Below, piece by piece: positions 27,073 to 33,970 of a stretch of 64,000 nucleotides of DNA. Source of the stretch: Pseudomonas putida (lineage in GTDB: Bacteria > Pseudomonadota > Gammaproteobacteria > Pseudomonadales > Pseudomonadaceae); assembly GCA_041879295.1 (NCBI GenBank), contig CP047152.1, positions 2,175,501 through 2,239,500 of the forward strand, read 5' to 3'. Position numbers and translations under genes: made by a program. How positions within the stretch are numbered: position 1 is the stretch's first letter; each line of letters opens with the position of its first letter. The notes under the pieces were generated by a model. It was not told the DNA's origin and made no database searches. It worked only from the letters and a program-made list of their open reading frames with translations.

Positions 27073-27174
27073 ATGAATGGCTATCCAACGGCACTGAACC
27101 GTCAGGGTTCCGCCTGCGCGTGCGCATCTTTCCTCTCGCCTGTGGCCAAGCCTGGCCGACAGGTGACCCCATGA
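27073..27174 (+). CDS. Possible 33-codon leader ORF coupled to the vanillate transporter
   Basis: ATG at 27073 is preceded by AAAGGG eight bases away and reads 33 codons to a TGA whose first two bases are the last two of the transporter ATG (ATGA at 27171-27174). This geometry is that of translationally coupled genes. The peptide (starts MNGYPTALNRQ, contains ACACAS) has no recognisable domain. Chance cannot be excluded in such a short high-G+C frame. Confidence 0.35.
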   Translation: MNGYPTALNRQGSACACASFLSPVAKPGRQVTP

Positions 27175-28511
27175 ATACCGATCTCAAGCAACGTCTGGAC
27201 AACGACCCGATGGGCCGCTTTCAGTGCCTGGCCATTGGTATTTGCATCATCCTCAACATGATCGATGGCTTCGACGTGCTGGTCATGGCCTTTACCGCCG
27301 CCTCTGTGTCTGCCGAGTGGAACCTGAACGGGGCGCAGGTAGGGCTTCTGCTAAGTGCCGGCTTGTTCGGTATGGCGGCCGGGTCATTGTTCATCGCGCC
27401 GTGGGCTGACCGCTTTGGCCGACGCCCGCTGATCCTGCTGTGTCTGGCGCTGTCCGGTATCGGCATGCTGCTCTCGGCACTGAGTCAGAGCCCGTTGCAA
27501 CTGGCGCTGCTGCGTGGCCTGACCGGGCTGGGCATCGGTGGCATCCTGGCCAGCAGCAATGTGATTGCCAGCGAATATGCCAGCAAACGCTGGCGCGGCT
27601 TGGCGGTGAGCCTGCAGTCCACTGGCTATGCGCTGGGCGCGACCCTGGGCGGTTTGCTGGCGGTATGGCTGCTGGGGCATTGGGGCTGGCGTTCGGTATT
27701 TCTGTTTGGCGGCATCGTCACCGTACTGGTGATCCCGCTGGTACTGCTGTGGCTGCCAGAGTCGCTGGACTTTCTGCTGGCGCGCCAGCCGGCCAATGCT
27801 CTGGCCCGGGTCAACCGTCTGGCCGTGCGCCTCGGTCAACCGGCATTGGCGCAACTGCCGGCCGTTGCCGCAAGGGCAGAGGGTGCCAGCAGCGGTTTCA
27901 GGCAACTGCTGGCGCCGGCCATGCGCCGCACCACGTTGGTGATCTGGTTGCTGTTCTTCCTGGTCATGTTCGGCTTCTACTTCGTCATGAGCTGGACGCC
28001 AAAACTGTTGGTGGCCGCCGGCTTGTCGGCCCAGCAAGGCATCACCGGCGGCGTGCTGTTGAGCGTGGGCGGCATCCTTGGCGCGGCGCTGATCGGCGGC
28101 CTGGCTTCGCGCTGGCCACTGACTCGCGTGCTGGCGTTGTTCATGCTCATTACCGCTGCGCTGCTGGTGCTGTTTGTGGCCAATGGTGCCTCGGTCACTG
28201 CGGCGCTGGCGTTGGGGCTGCTGATCGGGCTGTTTTCCAACGGCTGCGTGGCTGGGCTGTATGCCTTGTCGCCGGTGGTCTACGACGCCTCGGTACGCGC
28301 CACCGGCGTGGGCTGGGGTATCGGCATCGGTCGCATGGGCGCGATCCTGTCGCCGACCGTGGCTGGCGTGCTGCTCGATGGCGGCTGGCAACCCCTGCAT
28401 CTGTATGGCGTGTTCGCCATCGTGTTCGTGCTTGCCGCGGGTTGCCTGCTGTTGCTGCGCCCGATGAACAAGCCGGCGTCCACCCTGCCTGCTGATGCAC
28501 TGAGTCACTGA
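27171..28511 (+). CDS. vanK: MFS aromatic-acid:H+ symporter (VanK/PcaK type)
   Basis: 446 residues with 12 predicted membrane segments. The start at 27171 has AGGTG five bases upstream. Signatures of the aromatic acid:H+ symporter family are present: NMIDGFDVLVMAF in helix 1 (DGFD motif) and DRFGRRP between helices 2 and 3. It probably imports vanillate or protocatechuate across the inner membrane, working with the OprD porin encoded next. The name follows the Acinetobacter gene by context; a pcaK-like specificity is possible. Confidence 0.85.
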   Translation: MNTDLKQRLDNDPMGRFQCLAIGICIILNMIDGFDVLVMAFTAASVSAEWNLNGAQVGLLLSAGLFGMAAGSLFIAPWADRFGRRPLILLCLALSGIGMLLSALSQSPLQLALLRGLTGLGIGGILASSNVIASEYASKRWRGLAVSLQSTGYALGATLGGLLAVWLLGHWGWRSVFLFGGIVTVLVIPLVLLWLPESLDFLLARQPANALARVNRLAVRLGQPALAQLPAVAARAEGASSGFRQLLAPAMRRTTLVIWLLFFLVMFGFYFVMSWTPKLLVAAGLSAQQGITGGVLLSVGGILGAALIGGLASRWPLTRVLALFMLITAALLVLFVANGASVTAALALGLLIGLFSNGCVAGLYALSPVVYDASVRATGVGWGIGIGRMGAILSPTVAGVLLDGGWQPLHLYGVFAIVFVLAAGCLLLLRPMNKPASTLPADALSH

Positions 28512-28517
28512 GTGCAA

Positions 28518-28532
28518 CCCGGCCTGGCCGGG
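28518..28532 (+). terminator. Short GC hairpin between transporter and porin genes
   Basis: CCCGGCC-T-GGCCGGG just after the transporter stop. There is no T-run, so it may stabilise or attenuate the transcript rather than end it. Confidence 0.35.
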
Positions 28533-28613
28533 TATCTGAATGCAACTTCCTGCTCCGGGTCAAGCTGGCCTGGGGCGGCCTGCTGCGCCTATTGAAAGCG
28601 GAGAACAATAATA

Positions 28614-29867
28614 ATGATGGATACAACTTGCACGCTGGCCCGTTCGGCCTTGGCAGTTTCGCTGGCGTTTGGTCTCGGTTTGCCGGCCTGGGCCGATGAA
28701 GGGGGCTTCTTTGAAGGAGCCAAGGGCGGGCTGACACTACGCAACTACTATTTCAATCGTGATTTCCGCGACCCGGGGGCCGCCAAGGGCAAGGTTGAAG
28801 AGTGGGCCCAGGGTTTTATCTTCAAGTTCAGCTCGGGCTACACCCCAGGGCTGATCGGGTTTGGCCTGGACGGTATCGCCCTGTTCGGCGTGAAACTGGA
28901 CAGCGGCCGCGGTACCAGCGGCTCAGAACTGCTGCCGGTGCACGATGACGGGCGTGCGGCCGACGACTACGGTCGGGCAGGGCTGGCGGCGAAGTTGCGT
29001 ATTTCCGCGACCGAGCTGAAAGTGGGGGAGTTGTTGCCGGATATTCCACTGCTGCGCTACGACGATGGTCGCCTGCTACCGCAGACCTTCCGTGGCGCGA
29101 TGCTCGACTCGCGAGAAATCGAAGGCCTGAGCCTGCAGGCCGGCCAGTACCGCGAGGTGAGCCTGCGCCACTCTTCGGACATGCAGGACCTATCTGCCTG
29201 GGCCGCGCCCGGGGTCACCTCGGACGGCTTCAACTACGCCGGCGCCGAGTACAGCTTCAACCAGCAGCGAACACTGATCGGCGCCTGGCACTCGCAGTTG
29301 GAGGACATCTACCAGCAAAGCTACTTCAACCTGCTGCACAGTCAGCGGGTAGGGGAGTGGACGTTGGGGGCCAACCTTGGCTACTTCATCGACCGGGATG
29401 ACGGACAGGCGCGCATCGGCGACATCCAGAGCCGCACCGGTTACGCTTTGCTGTCAGCTTCGCACATTGGCCACACGCTGTACCTGGGGTTGCAGAAGGT
29501 CAGTGGCGACAGTCAGTGGATGTCGGTTTACGGCAGCAGTGGGCGAACCCTGGGCAACGACATGTTCAACGGCAACTTCAGCAATGCTGACGAGCGTTCG
29601 TGGCAAGTGCGTTATGACTACAACTTCGCCGCGCTCGGTGTGCCAGGGCTGCTGGCCATGGTGCGGTACGGGCATGGCGAGAACGCCACCACGGCGGCGG
29701 GCAGCAATGGCAAGGAGTGGGAGCGCGATGCCGAGGTGAACTACACCTTCCAGAGCGGGGCTTTGAAGAACCTCAACATCCGGCTGAACAACGCGACCAA
29801 CCGGCGCAGCTTCAACAGTGATCTCGACCAGACACGCCTGATCGTCAGCTATCCGCTGACCTTGTAG
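28614..29867 (+). CDS. OprD-family porin of the vanillate cluster (OpdK/VanP-like)
   Basis: 417 residues. A signal peptide (about residues 1-26, ending GLPAWA) is followed by the OprD motif GGFFEGAKGGLTLRNYYFNRDFR and alternating strands to the terminal LIVSYPLTL. GGAG lies ten bases before the ATG. OprD-type porins admit small carboxylates; P. aeruginosa OpdK takes vanillate, and the position between transporter and vanR supports that substrate. Its TAG stop (29865-29867) lies inside the first unit of the REP array. Confidence 0.9.
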   Translation: MMDTTCTLARSALAVSLAFGLGLPAWADEGGFFEGAKGGLTLRNYYFNRDFRDPGAAKGKVEEWAQGFIFKFSSGYTPGLIGFGLDGIALFGVKLDSGRGTSGSELLPVHDDGRAADDYGRAGLAAKLRISATELKVGELLPDIPLLRYDDGRLLPQTFRGAMLDSREIEGLSLQAGQYREVSLRHSSDMQDLSAWAAPGVTSDGFNYAGAEYSFNQQRTLIGAWHSQLEDIYQQSYFNLLHSQRVGEWTLGANLGYFIDRDDGQARIGDIQSRTGYALLSASHIGHTLYLGLQKVSGDSQWMSVYGSSGRTLGNDMFNGNFSNADERSWQVRYDYNFAALGVPGLLAMVRYGHGENATTAAGSNGKEWERDAEVNYTFQSGALKNLNIRLNNATNRRSFNSDLDQTRLIVSYPLTL

Positions 29868-30222
29868 GGGCGGGTTCACCCGCGAACACCGGCGCAGCCG
29901 GTGCCATGTTCCGCGTTGCCTGCTTCGCGGGTAAACCCGCTCCTACATTTACGGCGCGTGTCTTGAGACAGGTTGGTTTCTTGGCGCGCGCCTCCCCCCG
30001 TAGGAGCGGGTTCACCCGCGAACACCGGCAAAGCCGGTGCCATGTTCCGCGTCGCCTGCTTCGCGGGTAAACCCGCTCCTACATTTACGGCGCATGTCTT
30101 GAGACAGGTTGGTTTCTTGGCGCGCGCCTCCCCCCGTAGGAGCGGGTTCACCCGCGAACACCGGCAAAGCCGGTGCCATGCCCCGCGTTGCCTGCTTCGC
30201 GGGTAAACCCGCTCCTACAACA
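29865..30222. repeat. Tandem REP array with 136-bp period
   Basis: The unit start TAGGGGCGGG or TAGGAGCGGG occurs at 29865, 30001 and 30137, exactly 136 bases apart. Each unit has paired REPs (GCGGGTTCACCCGC and GCGGGTAAACCCGC) around ACCGGCAAAGCCGGT, with a 60-base non-palindromic spacer. The third unit is cut after its second REP. It separates the porin gene from vanR and holds no real gene. Confidence 0.92.
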
Positions 30223-30284
30223 GGCCTGCAGCAACCCCTCGGCTTGCGCTAAGATGCCCGTTCACGTCTTTGGAAGTCGCCTGG

Positions 30285-30998
30285 ATGAGCAAACCCGGTC
30301 AGATGGTGCTGGTTGCGTTGCGCAAGATGATCGCTTCGGGCGAGCTGGCGGCCGGCGAGCGCTTGATGGAAGTCCCAACCGCTGAACTGTTCGGCGTTTC
30401 ACGCATGCCGGTGCGCATGGCATTTCGCACCCTCGAACAGGAAGGCCTGCTGGTGCGCTTTGGTGGCCGGGGGTTTCAGGTGCGCTCGGTCAGCGCCGAT
30501 GACATCGCGGGTGCGGTCGAGGTGCGCGGTGTGCTGGAGGGGTTGGCGGCGCGTCAGGCTGCAGAACGTGGCTTGTCGGTGCAAGCACGCGCTGCGTTGC
30601 AACAGTGCCTGGTCGACGGCGATCAGCTGTTCGACAAGGGCTTTGTGAGCGAAGACGACTTGCAGGTCTATCACGACCTGAACATGCGCTTTCATCAGGT
30701 GATCATCGACGCCAGCCACAACCCGGCCATTGCCGTTGCCCTGGCGCGCAACGACCACCTGCCATTCGCCTCGGTCACCGCACTGGCGGTGGACCGCCAT
30801 GATCTGGCTCGCGAATACCGGCGCTTCAACTTCGCCCACATGCAGCACCACGCCGTGTTCGACGCCCTGGTCAACCGCCAGGGTGCCCGCGCCGAAGCGA
30901 TCATGCGCGAGCACGCCAATGCCACCTTGCGCTATGCCGAAACCTTTGGTGGACCAGCGGCAGACGCGGGCATGAAAGTCATCCTGCCCTCGTCGTAA
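30285..30998 (+). CDS. vanR: Vanillate regulator VanR (GntR family, FCD domain)
   Basis: 237 residues from the ATG at 30285 (a TTG five codons upstream is less likely). Winged helix at about residues 10-70 (MVLVALRKMIASGELAAG, ELFGVSRMPVRMAFRTLEQEG) and FCD ligand domain (EVRGVLEGLAARQAAERG, HDLNMRFHQVIIDASHN). It would repress vanAB and the transporter until vanillate binds. It is convergent with vanB, 6 bases apart, and its probable operators are the TGGATCCA sites at 26826, 26986, 33067 and 33153. Confidence 0.9.
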   Translation: MSKPGQMVLVALRKMIASGELAAGERLMEVPTAELFGVSRMPVRMAFRTLEQEGLLVRFGGRGFQVRSVSADDIAGAVEVRGVLEGLAARQAAERGLSVQARAALQQCLVDGDQLFDKGFVSEDDLQVYHDLNMRFHQVIIDASHNPAIAVALARNDHLPFASVTALAVDRHDLAREYRRFNFAHMQHHAVFDALVNRQGARAEAIMREHANATLRYAETFGGPAADAGMKVILPSS

Positions 30999-31004
30999 GC
31001 CGAG

Positions 31005-31955
31005 TCAGATATCCAGCACCAGCAGCGGCGTCTTCGAGCGCGAGCAGCAGGGCGTGAACTGATCGTTCAAGGCCTGCTCCTGTTCGGTGAGAAACAGATC
31101 GCGATGGTCCGGTGTACCCTGCAGCACGCGTGTCAGGCAGGTGCCGCAAATACCCTGCTCGCACGACAGGGCGATCTCGATACCGTTCTCTTCCAGCACC
31201 TGCACCACGGTCCGGTCGGCTGGCACCTCGAACACCTGGCCCGTGCTGCCCACCTGCACCGAGAAACTGCCGTCGTTGCTGGCATCCACCGGCGCTGCGG
31301 CGAAGTACTCGCGGTGCAGGTTGGCCTCCTGCCAGCCCAGCCCCTTCGCACTGTCCAGCACATGCTGCATGAAGCCGCCTGGCCCGCATACATACAGGTG
31401 CACATCATCTTGCGGGTTGCCCAGCACCTGGGCGATGTCCAGCGCTGTTTCCGGCTGCTCGTCAAAATGCACGAACAGCCGATCAGCGAACGGCGCACTG
31501 CGAATCCGCTCGACAAACGCTGCACGCTCGCTGGAGCGGGCACAGTAGTGCAGCTCGAAGGCATGGCCGCTGTGGGACAGTTGCTCGGCCATGCACAGGA
31601 TCGGGGTAATGCCGATGCCGCCAGCAAACAGCAAACTGCGCTGCGCCCTCTCGGCCAGCGGGAACAGGTTGCGCGGCGCACTGATACGCAGCCGGGTGCC
31701 GGCCTGCACCTGCTCGTGCAGGCTACGTGAACCGCCCCGCGAAGCCGGGTCGTTGAGCACGCCAATCAGGTAGCGATGGCGTTCTGCGGGGTGATTGCAC
31801 AGCGAGTACTGGCGCACCAGCCCGTCGGGCAGGTGCACGTCGATATGGGCGCCGGCGCTGAACGCCGGCAGCAGGCTGCCATCTGCCGCTGCCAGCTCGA
31901 AGCTGCAGATACCCTGAGCTTCATCGTTACGGGATACCACTACGGCATCGATCAT
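31005..31955 (-). CDS. vanB: Vanillate O-demethylase reductase subunit VanB
   Basis: 316 residues. An N-terminal flavin and NAD domain of the phthalate dioxygenase reductase type (RQYSLCN for FMN, LLFAGGIGITPILCM and VCGPGGFM for NAD) is followed by a C-terminal plant-type 2Fe-2S ferredoxin (CEQGICGTCLTRV and a final Cys near the end). It passes electrons from NADH to VanA. AGGAA is eight bases upstream; 12 bases separate it from vanA. Confidence 0.95.
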   Translation of the reverse strand: MIDAVVVSRNDEAQGICSFELAAADGSLLPAFSAGAHIDVHLPDGLVRQYSLCNHPAERHRYLIGVLNDPASRGGSRSLHEQVQAGTRLRISAPRNLFPLAERAQRSLLFAGGIGITPILCMAEQLSHSGHAFELHYCARSSERAAFVERIRSAPFADRLFVHFDEQPETALDIAQVLGNPQDDVHLYVCGPGGFMQHVLDSAKGLGWQEANLHREYFAAAPVDASNDGSFSVQVGSTGQVFEVPADRTVVQVLEENGIEIALSCEQGICGTCLTRVLQGTPDHRDLFLTEQEQALNDQFTPCCSRSKTPLLVLDI

Positions 31956-31967
31956 GTCGGCTGTTCC

Positions 31968-33035
31968 TCAGGCAGGGGTGGCGCTGGTGGCGATCAGTTG
32001 CGGCTGCGGCGCCCGCTCTTTGGCGATGATCCGCTCCAGCACCTTGCGTGACTGCACGCCGCCGGCATCGATGTTCAGCTTCAGCAAGTTGCGCTCGGGG
32101 TAGGCCAGCAGGTTTTGCTGCTGACGTTCGAGCATTTCCAGGTCTTCGCTGAAAATCTTGCCCTGGCCCTCCCGGATGTTGTCGGTCAGGGCCTGGTCGT
32201 GCGCAGCGAAGTTGCGCGCCATGCCCCAGAAGTACCAGATCGAGGTATCGCTTTCCGGGGTGATGAAGTCGACCACGATGCTCGACGCCTTGTGCTGCGC
32301 ATCGGCGTGGTAGCCACCCTTGCCGGCATGCGCCACACCCACTTCGATCAGTACGTGGCTGGGTGGGGTGAAACGGCAGATCTGCCAGCGGTCCACCGGT
32401 ACATCATCGGCCAGGCCGTTGCCACGCAAGGCCATGCGCCAGAAGGGCGGCGCCATGATGTTTTCCATGTGCCGGGCGGTGACCACTTCGTCGCCGGTGA
32501 CGGTGGTGACCGGCGGTGCTTCGTCGATCTCCTTCTGGCCAATGCTGGACGCGTGCACGTAGGTTTCATGGGTGAGGTCCATGAGGTTGTCGATCATCAG
32601 GCGGTAGTCGCAACCGATGTGGAACAGCCCGCCGCCGTAGGCCCACTCATCATTCACCGCCCATTCCAGATGCGGAATCAGCGCCGGGTCGGCCTGCGCC
32701 TGGTCGCCGGGCCAGACCCAGATGAAGCCATAGCGCTCGACAGCCGCAAAGGTCTTGTTGCAGGGGAAACCACGCACCCGCTGCCCCGGCATCGACACGG
32801 TCTTGCCGTCGCAACCCATGACCAGACCGTGGTAGCCGCACACCAGGTTGCCGTCCTCGACATAGCCCAACGACAACGGTGCGCCGCGGTGCGGGCAGAA
32901 GTCCTCGACGGCGGCCACTTGGTTTTCTTGGGCGCGGTAGAACACGATTTTTTCCCCGCAGATCTGCCGGCCCAGAGGTTTGGTGGCGATCTCATCGGGG
33001 GTGCAGGCGACGTACCAGGTGTTTTTGGGGTACAT
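31968..33035 (-). CDS. vanA: Vanillate O-demethylase oxygenase subunit VanA
   Basis: 355 residues. Rieske 2Fe-2S motif Cys47-x-His49 and Cys66-x2-His69 (FCPHRG, VCGYHG), followed by the non-heme iron domain (NLMDLTHETYVHASSIG with the His ligands). With VanB it demethylates vanillate to protocatechuate, releasing formaldehyde. GGAGAG lies six bases before the ATG. First gene of vanAB, with two TGGATCCA sites upstream. Confidence 0.96.
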   Translation of the reverse strand: MYPKNTWYVACTPDEIATKPLGRQICGEKIVFYRAQENQVAAVEDFCPHRGAPLSLGYVEDGNLVCGYHGLVMGCDGKTVSMPGQRVRGFPCNKTFAAVERYGFIWVWPGDQAQADPALIPHLEWAVNDEWAYGGGLFHIGCDYRLMIDNLMDLTHETYVHASSIGQKEIDEAPPVTTVTGDEVVTARHMENIMAPPFWRMALRGNGLADDVPVDRWQICRFTPPSHVLIEVGVAHAGKGGYHADAQHKASSIVVDFITPESDTSIWYFWGMARNFAAHDQALTDNIREGQGKIFSEDLEMLERQQQNLLAYPERNLLKLNIDAGGVQSRKVLERIIAKERAPQPQLIATSATPA

Positions 33036-33066
33036 GGAAGGCTCTCCGGGGTTTTGTTTTTATTTA

Positions 33067-33076
33067 ATGGATCCAT
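33067..33076. promoter_or_regulatory. Candidate VanR operator (ATGGATCCAT) at the vanA promoter
   Basis: The core of a 14-base palindrome TAATGGATCCATTA (33065-33078), overlapping the -10 of a candidate minus-strand promoter (33075-33104). Position fits direct repression of vanAB. Confidence 0.7.
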
Positions 33077-33104
33077 TAGGGCTGCGCATGTAGTGAATGG
33101 TCAA
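33075..33104 (-). promoter_or_regulatory. Candidate sigma-70 promoter for vanAB
   Basis: On the minus strand TTGACC (33104-33099), an 18-base spacer, then CCTAAT (33080-33075). The -10 overlaps the ATGGATCCAT palindrome, and the vanA ATG lies about 40 bases downstream. Confidence 0.45.
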
Positions 33105-33132
33105 TGATTTTTGCTCGTATTAAGTTAATTCT

Positions 33133-33147
33133 GTGCGATTATCGGTT
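33133..33147. promoter_or_regulatory. PcaR-like box upstream of vanAB
   Basis: The minus strand reads AACCGATAATCGCAC, identical over 12 bases (CGATAATCGCAC) to the remembered PcaR box GTTCGATAATCGCAC. GATAAT could itself serve as a -10 for vanAB. Confidence 0.5.
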
Positions 33148-33152
33148 TTTAG

Positions 33153-33160
33153 TGGATCCA
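33153..33160. promoter_or_regulatory. Candidate VanR operator (TGGATCCA), distal vanAB site
   Basis: Same 8-base palindrome as the other three sites, 86 bases from the proximal site and next to a PcaR-like box. Confidence 0.6.
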
Positions 33161-33304
33161 TTGATGGGTGTCTCCAGCGATTCGAGGGGGCGGCTACAGC
33201 AGCACGTCGTCTGACCAGAAGAGCGTTGGCGAGCGCCGGTGCAGAAGCAGGCCTGGCCGAACCTGCTATGCCTAAAGGGACACCCAACCCATCAAGGCCA
33301 CTCG

Positions 33305-33970
33305 ATGCTAGCCATCGAAAAACTCTACAAATCATTCCCCACCCCCCAGGGCCCGCTCCCCATATTGCAGGGGGTCGATGTGCGCCTGGCGCGGGGCAGC
33401 AGCCTGGCGCTGATGGGCGAGTCGGGAAGCGGCAAGAGTACTTTGCTGCACCTGGTGGCTGGCCTGGACCGAGCTGACAGCGGCCAGATTCTGATCGACG
33501 ACGTTCCGCTCGACGGCCGTTCGGAAGCTTCCTTGGCGCAGTGGCGGCGGGAAGGGATCGGCCTGGTATTTCAGCAGTACAACCTGATCAGTAGCCTGGA
33601 CGTAGGCCTGAACCTCACTTTCCAGGCTCGCCTGGCCGGGCGGCATGACCCGCATTGGGCGGCTTACCTGGCGCAGCGCCTGGGCCTGGCGGACCTGCTT
33701 GAGCGTTACCCGGAACAACTGTCTGGCGGCCAGCAGCAGCGGGTCGCCATCGGCCGTGCGCTCGCAGGGCGCCCGGCCTGGCTGCTGGCTGACGAACCGA
33801 CCGGCAGCCTCGATGAAGCCAGCAGTGACGAGGTGCTGAGTTTGTTGTTGCAGTTGGTCGCCGAAGCCGGCAGCGGGGTACTGATGGTGACCCACAGCCC
33901 GCGGCTGGCGGCGCGTTTGCAGCACCGTTGCTACCTGCAGGCCGGCCGTGTGCGGCCCGAGCAAGGGTGA
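33305..33970 (+). CDS. ABC transporter ATP-binding protein (LolD/MacB-type)
   Basis: 221 residues from Met at 33305 (AAGG seven bases upstream). Walker A GESGSGKS, signature LSGGQQQRVAIGRAL and Walker B LLADEPTGS are intact, with the short length of the MacB/LolD/FtsE group. It pairs with the FtsX-like permease that starts in its stop codon (TGATG) and the lipoprotein after it. Substrate unknown; lipoprotein or peptide movement or mechanotransmission across the envelope is inferred. Confidence 0.9.
   Translation: MLAIEKLYKSFPTPQGPLPILQGVDVRLARGSSLALMGESGSGKSTLLHLVAGLDRADSGQILIDDVPLDGRSEASLAQWRREGIGLVFQQYNLISSLDVGLNLTFQARLAGRHDPHWAAYLAQRLGLADLLERYPEQLSGGQQQRVAIGRALAGRPAWLLADEPTGSLDEASSDEVLSLLLQLVAEAGSGVLMVTHSPRLAARLQHRCYLQAGRVRPEQG

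Noticed and set aside
33161..33295. TTGATGGGTGTC and GACACCCAACCCATCAA flanking the ABC gene leader, considered as a mobile-element boundary
   Set aside because: The repeats are imperfect, no target duplication or transposase is seen, and the segment between is only about 110 bases.
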